Shown in pieces: positions 41,932-50,741 of a DNA stretch of 64,000 nucleotides; the stretch's first letter is position 1, and each line of letters opens with the position of its first letter. This DNA comes from Streptomyces sp. NBC_00154 (lineage in GTDB: Bacteria > Actinomycetota > Actinomycetes > Streptomycetales > Streptomycetaceae). The translations under genes and the position numbers were made by a program. Location of the stretch: assembly GCF_026342835.1 (NCBI RefSeq), contig NZ_JAPEMI010000001.1, positions 4,718,501-4,782,500 on the forward strand, given 5' to 3'. The notes beneath the pieces were generated by a model. The model saw nothing but the letters and a program-made list of their open reading frames with translations, was not told the DNA's origin and searched no databases.

Positions 41932-43911
41932 ATGTCTGCACCGCCCCACTCCGCCGCGCCCCACCTGCGTCGCCTCCTCGACCTGCTGACCGAGGACGCT
42001 CCCGCCGAGGCGCTGGGCGCCGTCTCCTCCGAGGCGCGGGCCGCCGGTGTGCCCGCGGGCGACCTCGCCGAGGTGGAGCGGGCCACCGCCACCGCACTGC
42101 GGATCAGGGGCGCCCTGCGCCAGCACCGGCGCCGCGAGCTCCAGCTCACCGCGCTCTTCGACACCGCTGGCGATCTGGCGGCCTCCCGCGATCTGGACGA
42201 CGTACTGAAGGCGATCGTCCGGCGGGCCAGGATGCTGCTCGGCACGGACACGGCGTATCTCACCCTCCCCGACGAGGAGGCGGGGGACACCTACATGCGG
42301 GTGACCGACGGTTCGGTGTCGGTCCTCTTCCAGCGGCTGCGGCTGGAGCTCGGCGAAGGGCTCGGGGGTCTGGTCGCCCAGACCGCGAGTCCGTACGCGA
42401 CCCCCGACTACCGCACCGACAACCGCTTCCGTCACACCCGCAACATCAACGCCGGGGTCCTGGACGAGGGGCTCGTCGCCATTCTGGGCGTGCCCCTGCT
42501 CCTCGGCTCCAGCCGCGGCGGTACGGGGAAAGTCATCGGAGTCCTCTTCGCCGCCGATCGCGCGCCGCGCGTCTTCAGCCCCGACGAGGTCGCTCTGCTC
42601 TGCTCGCTCGCCGCACACGCCGCAATCGCGATCGACACCGCCCGCGCCCTCGCCGACACCCGCTCGGCCCTCGACGAACTCGCCGGCGCCAACGCCGAGC
42701 TGGCCGAGGCCAACGCTGCGGTACGGGAGCACTCGGCCGCCATGCAGCGGGCCGAGGAAGCGCACGACAGGCTGACCGACCTGGTGCTGCGCGGCGGTGA
42801 CGTCAAGGACGTCGCGACGGCCGTCGCGGGGCTGCTGGACTCCCCGCTCACCATTCACGACCCGGGCGGGCGCCCGCTGGCGGCCGTCCGGCCCGACGGT
42901 GCGGACCTCGCCGCCGACAGCATGGACGCCGGATGGCTGGCCGAGACCGCCGAGGAGTCCCGCACCGGAGCGCGCGCCGTGCACCGCGACGGCCGGTGGA
43001 TCTGCGCCGTACTCGCCGGGCAGGAACTCCTGGCCCAACTGGTTCTGCACCAGCGCCGACGGCTCGACGACTCCGACCGGCGGCTCTTCGAACGCGCTGC
43101 CGTGGTCACCGGCCTCCTTCTCCTGTTGCGGCGCACGGTCGCCGAGACCGAGAACCGGATACGCGGCGAGCTGATCACCGACCTGCTGACCGACGCGGAA
43201 CGCGACCCGGCCGGTCTCGCCGAGCGCGGCCGCCGCCTCGGCATCGACCTGGACCGCCCGCATCTGCTGCTGGTGGCCGAGGCCGGCGCCCGGGAGAAGC
43301 TGTGTGCCGCTGCTCTGCGCTACCTGTTCGGCGGGGACATTCACGGGGTGAGCGCCGAACACGCGGGCACGGTGGTGCTGTTGGTCGCATGCGACGACGA
43401 GGATACGGGCGCCGGTGACGCGGCGCGGGCGGCGGCGGCCCAGCTCGGCCAGCTCGTCCAGGCCCCCGTCACCGTCGCCGCCACCGGGCCGGCCCGTGGC
43501 CCGCGCGAGCTGGCGGCCGCCCACCGGGAGGCCGCCCGCTGCCTGCGCGCGATGCGGGTGCTGGGGCGTACGGGTGAGGGTGCCTGCGTCGACGAACTCG
43601 GCTTCCTCGGCGTGGTGCTGGGCAACGCGCAGGATGTCGACGGTTTCGTCAACGCGACGCTGGGGCCGCTGCTGCGGTACGACGCCCAGCGTGGCACCCA
43701 TCTGGTGCGCACGCTGAGCGCGTACTTCGGTGCCGGTGGCAGCCTCATTCGTGCCAAGGACGAGCTGCACGTCCACGTCAATACGGTGGTGCAGCGGTTG
43801 GAGCGGATCCAGGTGCTGCTGGGGCGGGACTGGAACGAGCCGGACCGGGCGCTGGAGCTTCAGCTGGCGCTGCGGCTGAACCTGTTGGCGGGGGGCCAGG
43901 AGCGGTCGTGA
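41932..43911 (+). CDS. GAF-domain PucR-type transcriptional regulator
   Basis: A 659-residue regulator. An N-terminal helical part is followed by a GAF domain (about 70-240) with LFDTAGDLAASRDLDDVL, LGEGLGGLVAQ and NINAGVLDEGLVAILGVPL. A coiled-coil segment rich in Ala, Glu and Asn follows near 250-285. The middle resembles the CdaR/PucR sensor region. The C-terminal PucR_2 helix-turn-helix is SLIRAKDELHVHVNTVVQRL near 605. In other Streptomyces this type of gene, as I recall, follows 3-hydroxybutyrate dehydrogenase and probably controls it. A small ligand bound by the GAF domain is expected but unknown. Confidence 0.82.
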   Translation: MSAPPHSAAPHLRRLLDLLTEDAPAEALGAVSSEARAAGVPAGDLAEVERATATALRIRGALRQHRRRELQLTALFDTAGDLAASRDLDDVLKAIVRRARMLLGTDTAYLTLPDEEAGDTYMRVTDGSVSVLFQRLRLELGEGLGGLVAQTASPYATPDYRTDNRFRHTRNINAGVLDEGLVAILGVPLLLGSSRGGTGKVIGVLFAADRAPRVFSPDEVALLCSLAAHAAIAIDTARALADTRSALDELAGANAELAEANAAVREHSAAMQRAEEAHDRLTDLVLRGGDVKDVATAVAGLLDSPLTIHDPGGRPLAAVRPDGADLAADSMDAGWLAETAEESRTGARAVHRDGRWICAVLAGQELLAQLVLHQRRRLDDSDRRLFERAAVVTGLLLLLRRTVAETENRIRGELITDLLTDAERDPAGLAERGRRLGIDLDRPHLLLVAEAGAREKLCAAALRYLFGGDIHGVSAEHAGTVVLLVACDDEDTGAGDAARAAAAQLGQLVQAPVTVAATGPARGPRELAAAHREAARCLRAMRVLGRTGEGACVDELGFLGVVLGNAQDVDGFVNATLGPLLRYDAQRGTHLVRTLSAYFGAGGSLIRAKDELHVHVNTVVQRLERIQVLLGRDWNEPDRALELQLALRLNLLAGGQERS

Positions 43912-43940
43912 ACCGGGGCGGCCGGTTACTGCCGTTCCGT

Positions 43941-44038
43941 CCTCGAGCGCCGGACGGGCTCGAAGGATGTCCTCAAGCGCCGGACGGGCTGGGTTGCGCC
44001 CGGGCGGTCCTGAGGGTGTCGTCGAGCGCCGGACGGCC
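43941..44038. repeat. Three copies of a Streptomyces-type dispersed GC-rich repeat
   Basis: CCTCGAGCGCCGGACGGGCT at 43941-43960, CCTCAAGCGCCGGACGGGCT at 43971-43990 and a partial copy (GTCGAGCGCCGGACGG) at 44021-44036. The element CGAGCGCCGGACGGGC is common between genes in Streptomyces genomes. Here two copies sit inside the 3' end of the alpha/beta hydrolase gene and form its last codons and its stop codon. Confidence 0.75.
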
Positions 44039-44926
44039 CGGTGTGTTCGCCAGTGCCACCAGTCGTGTGGCGATCTCTCGCGCGCCCGCGCCACCCGTGA
44101 GCACCGTGTAGTGGTTGACGTCCGGTACCGCCACCGGCTCCACTCGCGTGTCCCCGAGGCCGGCCGCCGCCAGTCGCTTCTCGTCGTACAGCCCCTGCTC
44201 CTCGTCCATCAGGCCGCGAGCCGCCCACAGCAGCGTCGCCGGTACCGGCAACTTCCTTACGGCCGAAAGCACTTCGTCGTCGAAGAGGCCGATCCCGTCC
44301 GTGCGCACCGCCTCGATCCGGCAGGTGGAGTGCATCGCCGGTTCCTCGCCCGTCAGGTCGCGCTGGATGTACGCATCGACCTCCGACGACCAGGCGTCCC
44401 CGGCGAACGCGGGGTGCGCCTGCCAGAACGCCCGGTAGGCGGCGCGGTCGGCGAAGGTCATCGACAGCCGGTCCATGGCCGGGCCGATCACCGCCGTCAT
44501 GAGTTCGTCCGGGGACAGATGGGTGGGGGCCGGGAAGCCGACCCCGCCGTCGACGAGCAGCAGCGGACCGAACCGGTCCGGATGCCGTACGGCGGCCAGG
44601 GCCGCCACGAACGCGCCCATCGAGTGACCGGTCAGCGCCACCCGGTCCAGGCCGAGCGCCTCGGTCAACGCGGCGATGTCGTCGGCGTGTGCCGCGATCC
44701 CGTACGGGCCGGGCAGCCCGGCGCTCGCCGCCCGGCCGCGCAGGTCCGGGGCGATCAGCGTGACCCGGCCGGCCAGCAGCCCGGCCACTGTGCCCCAGGA
44801 GAGCGCGTTGGCCGTGATGCCGTGCAGGGCCACGACCACCGGCGCACCGGACTCCCCGGCCGGCCAGCGCAGCGCCGCCAGCTCGCCCCCGGCGACCGGG
44901 ACACGTATCTCCTCGTACGGGGTCAT
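43973..44926 (-). CDS. Alpha/beta-hydrolase fold protein
   Basis: A 317-residue hydrolase. The oxyanion strand is VVVALHGITANALSWG near residue 35, the nucleophile elbow is ALTGHSMGAFVA near 100 with Ser, the acid probably lies in the cap-following segment near 240, and the His is in PDVNHYTVLTGG near 275. A helical cap spans about 150-225. Substrates could be esters, amides or carbon-carbon bonds. The ATGA overlap places it as the last gene of a branched-chain-type ABC operon, so it may process the imported compound. The C-terminal 25 residues are encoded by dispersed repeats and are probably not part of the native fold. Confidence 0.82.
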   Translation of the reverse strand: MTPYEEIRVPVAGGELAALRWPAGESGAPVVVALHGITANALSWGTVAGLLAGRVTLIAPDLRGRAASAGLPGPYGIAAHADDIAALTEALGLDRVALTGHSMGAFVAALAAVRHPDRFGPLLLVDGGVGFPAPTHLSPDELMTAVIGPAMDRLSMTFADRAAYRAFWQAHPAFAGDAWSSEVDAYIQRDLTGEEPAMHSTCRIEAVRTDGIGLFDDEVLSAVRKLPVPATLLWAARGLMDEEQGLYDEKRLAAAGLGDTRVEPVAVPDVNHYTVLTGGAGAREIATRLVALANTPGRPALDDTLRTARAQPSPSGA

Positions 44927-46077
44927 GAGTGCCGGTTCTCCTTCCGGGCGGCTGCGCCCGCTCTGGTTGCGCCTCTGGGTGCACGGAGTGCGGAGCCCAG
45001 CCGGGACGGCAGCCGTGCCAGGCCGCCCGGCAGCAGATGTACCACGGCCACGAAGAGCACACCGAGCAGGAACAGCGGCTGGGAGAGCGGTACCCGCAGC
45101 ACCGCGGGCAGGTCGGCGACCGCACCCGAGCCGGCGAGATCGCCGAGCCGGTGATCGGCCCAGGTGTACAGGATGCCGCCGACCATCGGCCCCCAGCGGG
45201 TACCCGACCCGCCCAGCACCACCATCACCAGCAGCGACAGTGTGAAGTCCGAGGTCGTCGTCTGGGGTGTGGAGCCGCCGGTGAGCAGCAGATGGACGAG
45301 TCCGCCGAGCGCTGCAAGCGCACCGGCGAGGACGAAGGCCGTCAGCTTGAACCCGTACGGCCTCAGCCCCAGCACCTCCACCCGGCGCTCGTTCTCCTTG
45401 ATGCCCTCCCAGACCCGCCCGGTCGGGGAGCGGACCGCCCAGTGGACGACGGCCAGGGTGAGCACCAGATAGCCGAGCGCGACCCAGTACAGGTTGGCCG
45501 TGTGCTCGATGCCCACCAGCCCGGACGGCAGCAGCTCGGCGGGTGCGGCCCGGCCCTCCTCGCCGCCCGTGAAGCCACCGGGGTTGCGGGAGACCAGGAT
45601 CGAGCCTGCCTGGGCGAAGGCCAGCGTCACCATGGAGAAGCCGATCCCGGTGACCCGCAGGCTCACCGACCCCAGCACCAGAGCGAGCGCGATCCCGAAG
45701 CAGACGCCGACCAGGGCCGAGACGGCGAACGGCAGACCGGCCTCCAGCATGATCGTGTTGGTGGCGTAGCTGCCCGCGGCGAAGTACAGCGCGTGGCCGA
45801 AGGAGAGCAGTCCGGTACGGCCGAGCAGCAGGTCGTAACCGGTGGCCAGGGCGCCGAACAGCAGGCAGGTGGCGAGGAGTTGCAGGCTTCCCGCACTTCC
45901 GACCGGGCCGTCGAGCAGGCCCGGCAACGGCAGCGCGCTGTACGGCGCGACGATCAGCACCACCAGCACGGCGGCCGGCCACCAGCGCAGCAGCCGGGCG
46001 GTGTCGGCGGCCGGTGCGTCGGACGGCGCCGCCGGTGTTCCGCTCGTGCGGTCGGGTGTCCCGGTCACGGTGCTCAC
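44923..46077 (-). CDS. Branched-chain amino acid type ABC permease (LivM-like)
   Basis: A 384-residue permease of the HAAT family. A polar head of about 30 residues precedes some ten hydrophobic segments. Family marks are TGYDLLLGRTGLLSFGHALYFAAG near 82 (quoted partly as GRTGLLSFGHALYF), the coupling loop IKENERRVEVLGLRPYGFKL near 245 and VVLGGSGTRWGPMVGG near 310. The tail is basic and Ala-rich. It pairs with the LivH-like permease and is driven by the LivG and LivF ATPases. The GTG start overlaps the LivH stop by four bases. Confidence 0.87.
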   Translation of the reverse strand: MSTVTGTPDRTSGTPAAPSDAPAADTARLLRWWPAAVLVVLIVAPYSALPLPGLLDGPVGSAGSLQLLATCLLFGALATGYDLLLGRTGLLSFGHALYFAAGSYATNTIMLEAGLPFAVSALVGVCFGIALALVLGSVSLRVTGIGFSMVTLAFAQAGSILVSRNPGGFTGGEEGRAAPAELLPSGLVGIEHTANLYWVALGYLVLTLAVVHWAVRSPTGRVWEGIKENERRVEVLGLRPYGFKLTAFVLAGALAALGGLVHLLLTGGSTPQTTTSDFTLSLLVMVVLGGSGTRWGPMVGGILYTWADHRLGDLAGSGAVADLPAVLRVPLSQPLFLLGVLFVAVVHLLPGGLARLPSRLGSALRAPRGATRAGAAARKENRHS

Positions 46078-46961
46078 GCGAGCCTCCCGGTCAGTCCGCG
46101 CGGCCGTACGAGCAGCAGCGCGGCGAGCAGGACGACGACGGCCAGGTCGCCGAGGCCCGCTGCGGTGTAGTAGTTGGCGAACTGCTGGACCAGGCCGATC
46201 ACGACGGACGCCGCGGCGGCGCCGGTCACCGAACCCATGCCGCCGGTGACCACCACGACGAACGCGAAGATCAGCAGCGAGGTGCCCTGCCGGGGGTCGA
46301 CCGAGCCGAAGTACAGCCCGCCGAGCGCCCCGCCGAGCGCGGCGGCCGAGCCGCCGATCGCGAAGACGAGGGTGAACGCCTTCCGTACGTCGATGCCGAG
46401 CGCGGTCACCATCGCCCGGTCCTCGACCCCCGCCCGTACGACCAGTCCGTGCCGGGTCCGCCCGAGGAAGAGCCGCAGCGCGACCAGCACCACGGCCGCG
46501 GTCGCGACCAGCACCAGGCGGTTGACCGGAACTTCCGCGCCCAGCAGGGAAAAGGTGCCGGACAGTGCCTCGGGCCCGGGGAAGCGCAGGGCGTCCGAGC
46601 CCCAGATGCCCGACAGCAGCGCCGGGACGGCGAGCCCCACCCCGACCGTGGCGAGCACCTGCTCGCGCGGCCGGGTGTAGAGCGGGCGGACGACAGCGAG
46701 CTCCAGCACCACGGCGGCGACGGTGCCCACTGCCGTACCGAAGAGGACCGCGAGGACGAAGCCCGCGCCGCCGGGGCCCGCGCCCGGCAGGTTCCCGGAC
46801 GCCGCCCACCAGGTGCCGTACGCGCCGATGGAGAGCAGCGCGCCGTGCGCGAAGTTGAGCACGTCCATCAGGCCGAAGATCAGCGAGAGCCCGGAGGCGA
46901 TCAGGAAGTAGAGCGCTCCCAGACCGAGTCCGGTCATGGTGAGCAGAACGACGGTGGACAT
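46074..46961 (-). CDS. Branched-chain amino acid type ABC permease (LivH-like)
   Basis: A 295-residue permease. It starts MSTVVLLTMTGLGLGALYFL and has the LivH mark IFGLMDVLNFAHGALLSIGA near residue 30. The coupling loop contains VRAGVEDRAMVTALGIDVRK near 185, and VVTGGMGSVTGAAAASVVIG near 245 is conserved. It shares a one-base overlap (TGATG) with the LivF gene upstream and a GTGA overlap with LivM. Substrates of the family include branched-chain amino acids, urea, short amides and aromatic acids; no specific one can be read from the permease. Confidence 0.88.
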   Translation of the reverse strand: MSTVVLLTMTGLGLGALYFLIASGLSLIFGLMDVLNFAHGALLSIGAYGTWWAASGNLPGAGPGGAGFVLAVLFGTAVGTVAAVVLELAVVRPLYTRPREQVLATVGVGLAVPALLSGIWGSDALRFPGPEALSGTFSLLGAEVPVNRLVLVATAAVVLVALRLFLGRTRHGLVVRAGVEDRAMVTALGIDVRKAFTLVFAIGGSAAALGGALGGLYFGSVDPRQGTSLLIFAFVVVVTGGMGSVTGAAAASVVIGLVQQFANYYTAAGLGDLAVVVLLAALLLVRPRGLTGRLA

Positions 46962-47707
46962 CAGGAATCCGCCTCCACGGAAGGTGCTTCGGTGGCCGGG
47001 CCGCGCCCCACGCCCAGCAGCCGGCGTGCCGCCTCCGCGTCGCCCAGCAGCTCACCGGCCGGGCCCTGGTGGGCGGTTCGGCCGTCGGCGAGCACGGTGC
47101 AGTGTGCGGCCAGGCGCCGTACGACCGCGAGGTTCTGCTCCACGAGCAGCACCGGCACCGCCTCGGCGGCCCGCTCCAGCACCTCGGCGACCTCGGTGAC
47201 CACCCTGGGCGCCAGTCCCTTGGTGGGTTCGTCGGCGATGATCAGTCGGTTGCCGTTGAGCAGGGTGCGGCCGATGGCGACCATCTGCTGCTGACCGCCG
47301 GAGAGCGTCCCGGCCAACTGCCTCTCGCGGAGCTTCAGTTCGGGGAAGAGTTCATGGACGAGCGGGTACGCCGGCTCGCCCGCCCCGCGCCGCTCGGCCA
47401 GCCGCAGGTTCTCCGCCACGGTCAGCCCGGCGAAGACGCCGCGGTCCTCGGGGGCGTAGCCGATGCCCCGCCGGACCAGCGTGTGGGTGGGCAGCGCCAC
47501 GGTCTCCTCGCCGTCGAGCCGGACGCTGCCGGTGCGCGGAACGAGGCCGAGGATGCCGCGGACGGTCGTGGTCTTCCCGGCGCCGTTCCGGCCGAGGAGC
47601 GCGGTCACCCCGTGCCGGGCGACGTCCAGGTCCACCCCGTGCAGGATGTGCCGGCCGCCGATGAGGACCCGCAGGTCCCGTACGGCGAGAAGCGTTCCGG
47701 TCGTCAC
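46961..47707 (-). CDS. Branched-chain amino acid type ABC ATPase (LivF-like)
   Basis: A 248-residue ATPase. Walker A is LLGRNGAGKTTT near residue 38, the signature is LSGGQQQMVAIGR near 138 and Walker B is RLIIADEPTKGLAP near 157, which are the exact patterns of LivF. The last 15 residues are acidic and not part of the fold. The GTG start overlaps the LivG stop. It powers the importer together with LivG. Confidence 0.88.
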   Translation of the reverse strand: MTTGTLLAVRDLRVLIGGRHILHGVDLDVARHGVTALLGRNGAGKTTTVRGILGLVPRTGSVRLDGEETVALPTHTLVRRGIGYAPEDRGVFAGLTVAENLRLAERRGAGEPAYPLVHELFPELKLRERQLAGTLSGGQQQMVAIGRTLLNGNRLIIADEPTKGLAPRVVTEVAEVLERAAEAVPVLLVEQNLAVVRRLAAHCTVLADGRTAHQGPAGELLGDAEAARRLLGVGRGPATEAPSVEADS

Positions 47708-48495
47708 AGCCCCTCCCCGAGGTATGCCTGCTGCACGGTCGGGTCGGCGATCACGGCGTCGGGGGTGTCCAGCGCCAGCAGCCGGCCGTGGTGCATCACG
47801 GCGAGCCGGTCGGCCAGCCCCAGCAGGACGTCCATGTGGTGCTCGACCATGAGGACGGTGCGGCCCTCGTCCCGGTGCAGGGTGCGGATCAGTTCGGTGA
47901 GCGCAGGGACCTCCTCCGCGCTCACCCCGGCCATCGGCTCGTCGAGCAGCATCAGCCGCGGCTCTCCCACCAGCAGCACCGCCAGCTCCAGCTTCCGTTT
48001 CTCGCCGTGCGACAGCTCGGACGCCAGGGCCCCGGCGCGGTGGCCGAGCCCGGTGCGCTCCAGTACGCCGTGTACGTCGTCGGTGTACGGGGAAGCGCGC
48101 CGCCACACGCGGTACGAACCGCCCCGGGCGGCCTGCGCGGCCAGCCGGACGTGGTCGGCCACGCTCATCCCCGGCCAGAGGGTGGACGTCTGGAACGTCC
48201 GGCCGATCCCGCGCCGGGCCCGGGCGTGCGCGGGCCGGCCGGTCATGTCCGTGCCGTCCAGCGCGATGGTGCCCGACGTGGCCGTGGTCAACCCGCTGAT
48301 CAGGTTGAACAGTGAGGTCTTGCCCGCCCCGTTGGGGCCGATGAAGGCGAGAAACTCGCCCTCGCGGACGTCCAGCGTGATGTCCTCGACGATGGTCGCC
48401 CCGCCGACGCCCCAGCCGAGGCCGGTCAGCCGGAGCACGGGGGCGGTAGTCCGCGCCCCGCTCCCGTGTTCCGTCGTGATGCCCGGTGCGGCCAT
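47704..48495 (-). CDS. Branched-chain amino acid type ABC ATPase (LivG-like)
   Basis: A 263-residue ATPase. Walker A is FIGPNGAGKTSLFN near residue 54, then GRTFQTSTLWPGMSVADHV near 100 with the Q-loop, the signature LSHGEKRKLELA near 165 and Walker B LMLLDEPMAGVS near 183. The HGEKR form of the signature is typical of LivG. A 20-residue Thr/Ala-rich lead precedes the fold. The ATG stands three bases after the binding-protein stop. Confidence 0.88.
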   Translation of the reverse strand: MAAPGITTEHGSGARTTAPVLRLTGLGWGVGGATIVEDITLDVREGEFLAFIGPNGAGKTSLFNLISGLTTATSGTIALDGTDMTGRPAHARARRGIGRTFQTSTLWPGMSVADHVRLAAQAARGGSYRVWRRASPYTDDVHGVLERTGLGHRAGALASELSHGEKRKLELAVLLVGEPRLMLLDEPMAGVSAEEVPALTELIRTLHRDEGRTVLMVEHHMDVLLGLADRLAVMHHGRLLALDTPDAVIADPTVQQAYLGEGL

Positions 48496-48498
48496 CGG

Positions 48499-49746
48499 TC
48501 AGCCCGCCGAGGGCTTCGCGGGCGGCGCCACCTTGTCCATCGGCTCGGTGGTCACCAGCTTCGGCTCGGCGGTTGCGCCCTTCCCGGTCAGCTTCGCCAC
48601 GAACATCGGCTGAATCAGGGCGTGGTCCTCGGCCCGCACCTGCTCCTTGCCCTTCACCCCGTCGAAGGTCCAGCCCTCCAGGGCCTTCGCCATGGCGGCG
48701 GGATCGGTGGCGCTGCCCTCCTCCACCGCGTGCACGATCATCTGGGCGGCGGTGAAGCCGTCGGGGGTGAACAGGTCAGGGGTGCCGCCCGCCTTGGTCA
48801 CCGCGTCCAGCATCGACTTCTCCACGGCGTTGCCGCCGCCCGCACCGGGGAAGTAGTGCGCCAGGAACGAGACCTTGGAACCGGCGGCGCCGAAGATCGG
48901 GTACGAGGCCGTGCCGGCCAGCCCGGTGACGACCTTGGACGCGCCCAGCACACCCTGCTGGTCCAGCGCGGTCCACAGCGCGGGGGCGGTGGAACCCGCC
49001 CAGGCCACGAAGACCAGATCCGGACCGGCGGCCTTCACCTGCCGGGCGAACGGGGTCAGGTCCGTGGCGCTCGGCGGGGCCAGCACGGAGCCCACCGTCG
49101 CGCCCTTGCCGCCGAGGACGGCCTTCACCGCGGCGACGTTGGCCTGGCCGAAGGTGGAGTCCTGGGCCAGCACGGTGACCTTCTTGCCCTCTGCCTCGCC
49201 GAGCATCGTCCCGGCGGTGAGGATGTCCTGGTAGGACTGCCGGCCGGAGCGGAACGTGTAGTCGTTGATCCCGGTCACGGCGTCGGTCGCGGCCGGCCCG
49301 CTGACGTACAGGACCTTGTTCTGCGCGGCCAGCGGCGCCATCTGCAGGGCGACCCCGGAGTCCGTGGTCCCGGCGAGCACCTTGTAGCCCTTGCCGATCA
49401 GGTTCTTCGCGGCGGAGACAGCCTTGCCCGGGTCGCCCGCGTCGTCCTGCTCGGTGACCTCGATACGATGCCCGGCGACCTTGCCGGTGCCGTTCGTCGC
49501 GTAGTCCAGGCCTGCCATGAACCCGTCGCGGTACTGCTTCCCGTAGTCCGCGAGCAGCCCGGTCCGGGAGTAGACCAGCCCCACCTTGACGGTCTGGCCC
49601 TTCGTGCCCTTGCCGGCCGCGGAGTCCGCCTCACCCGCCTTCCCGGCGGCGGTGCAGCCGACCAGCAGGAGTCCTGCGGCGGCCAGGGTGACGACGGCGG
49701 AGAGGGATCTGCGGTGGTGGACGGTGCCTGTGGCTCTGCGACGCAT
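48499..49746 (-). CDS. Branched-chain amino acid type substrate-binding lipoprotein (LivK-like)
   Basis: A 415-residue receptor-type binding protein. The basic signal (MRRRATG...RRS) leads to a lipobox with Cys31 (LLVGC). The mature protein starts VKVGLVYSRTGLLADYG and has RDGFMAGLDYA near 80, DDAGDPGKAVSAAKNLIGKG near 110 and GTTDSGVALQMAPLAAQNKV near 137, all typical of type-I periplasmic binding proteins of amide, urea or amino-acid importers. The ATG follows GAGGAG. It is the first gene of the operon; a 19-bp palindrome lies 100 bp upstream. Confidence 0.87.
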   Translation of the reverse strand: MRRRATGTVHHRRSLSAVVTLAAAGLLLVGCTAAGKAGEADSAAGKGTKGQTVKVGLVYSRTGLLADYGKQYRDGFMAGLDYATNGTGKVAGHRIEVTEQDDAGDPGKAVSAAKNLIGKGYKVLAGTTDSGVALQMAPLAAQNKVLYVSGPAATDAVTGINDYTFRSGRQSYQDILTAGTMLGEAEGKKVTVLAQDSTFGQANVAAVKAVLGGKGATVGSVLAPPSATDLTPFARQVKAAGPDLVFVAWAGSTAPALWTALDQQGVLGASKVVTGLAGTASYPIFGAAGSKVSFLAHYFPGAGGGNAVEKSMLDAVTKAGGTPDLFTPDGFTAAQMIVHAVEEGSATDPAAMAKALEGWTFDGVKGKEQVRAEDHALIQPMFVAKLTGKGATAEPKLVTTEPMDKVAPPAKPSAG

Positions 49747-49846
49747 GGTGACCGGCTCCTCGGCGGGATTCCTGTGATGTCGCCGAACCGTATGAACACC
49801 GTGGCGCCGTCGACATGGTGCAGGACGCCCCACCTGAGGCATTGTG

Positions 49847-49865
49847 CATGTGCGGCCCGCACATG
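49847..49865. promoter_or_regulatory. 19-bp perfect palindrome upstream of the ABC operon
   Basis: CATGTGCGG-C-CCGCACATG has nine-base arms around a single C, 101 bp before the binding-protein start and about 105 bp past the end of the KstR-like gene. The short spacer fits a dimeric regulator (GntR or MarR-like) better than a terminator. Its regulator cannot be named. Confidence 0.55.
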
Positions 49866-49969
49866 GGCCGGGGCCGGGGGTGAAGGGGCAGGGCCCGCAG
49901 GTGGGAACCCGTCAACACCCCTTCATCTGCGGGGACATGACGTGGGCCGTGGCCCGTCGGTACGGATCG

Positions 49970-50581
49970 CTAGGACGCTTCCGGGGGTGTCGTCACGTCG
50001 ATCAGCCGGCACACCGTCTCGATGTCTATCTTCACCTGGGCGATCGACGCCCGTCCCGACAGCCAGGTGATCAGCGCCGAGTGCCAGGTGTGCTCGATGA
50101 CCCGGACCGCGGACAGCTGCTCGGGCGTCGGGTGCTCCAGCCCCATCGAGTCCAGGATGATCGCCGTCGTGAGCCGCGAGACGGTGTCCACCTCGGGGCT
50201 CACGCTGCGGTCCGCGAAGGTCAGCGCCCGCACCATCGCGTCCGCCAGATGCGGTTCGCGCTGCAGCGCACGGAACGCCCGCATCAGGGTGTCGGCGACC
50301 CGCTGCGCCGCGTCGTCCCCGGCCGGGGGTCGTTTGCGCAGCGTCCCGTGCATGTGCTGGAGCTGGTCCTGCATGGTGGCGACCAGCAGATGGATCTTGG
50401 ACGGGAAGTACCGGTACAGCGTGCCCAGGGCGACCCCGGCGGCCTCCGCCACCTCGCGCATCTGCACCGCCTCGAACCCGCCCCTGCTGGCGAGCTGGGC
50501 GCTGGCGTGCAGGATGCGGCGGCGACGGGCCTCCTGCCGTTCCGTCAGGGGCGGCGATGCCGGCTTGGCTTCCGCTGTCAT
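49970..50581 (-). CDS. kstR: TetR family regulator, KstR-like
   Basis: A 203-residue TetR repressor. The HTH covers about residues 26-65 with GGFEAVQMREVAEAAGVALG and LYRYFPSKIHLL. The effector domain contains MVRALTFADRSVSPEVDTV near 115 and VIEHTWHSALITWLSGRAS near 165. These positions match what I recall of mycobacterial KstR, the repressor of cholesterol degradation released by a steroid CoA thioester. The operator TGAAACTTGTTCTA, a perfect match to the KstR consensus, lies 161 bp upstream. The ATG follows GGGGA. Orthology is likely but rests on recalled sequence; another TetR with the same operator is the alternative. Confidence 0.78.
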   Translation of the reverse strand: MTAEAKPASPPLTERQEARRRRILHASAQLASRGGFEAVQMREVAEAAGVALGTLYRYFPSKIHLLVATMQDQLQHMHGTLRKRPPAGDDAAQRVADTLMRAFRALQREPHLADAMVRALTFADRSVSPEVDTVSRLTTAIILDSMGLEHPTPEQLSAVRVIEHTWHSALITWLSGRASIAQVKIDIETVCRLIDVTTPPEAS

Positions 50582-50741
50582 GTGTCCCCATCCATGGCTT
50601 CTGTCCGCAACCGGAGGAGGCGCGTGGGCTCCCGGCGGCGCACAGCATGCCAGGGTGCCGGTCGTGGCGCGAATCACCTGATCCGGCCGTTGCGCCGACG
50701 CTACCTGCCGGTAGATTCGTAGCTCATTGCACGATCCAGTC

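Noticed and set aside
40594..44094. A very long open frame of over 1100 codons on the reverse strand across the aldo/keto reductase, dehydrogenase and PucR genes
   Set aside because: It is opposite three well-recognised forward genes, has no family motifs and shows the His/Arg/Gly-rich composition of an antisense frame in GC-rich DNA.
49881..49925. Terminator from TGAAGGGG and CCCCTTCA after the KstR-like gene
   Set aside because: The eight-base arms enclose a loop of almost 30 bases with poor inner pairing; too weak to annotate.
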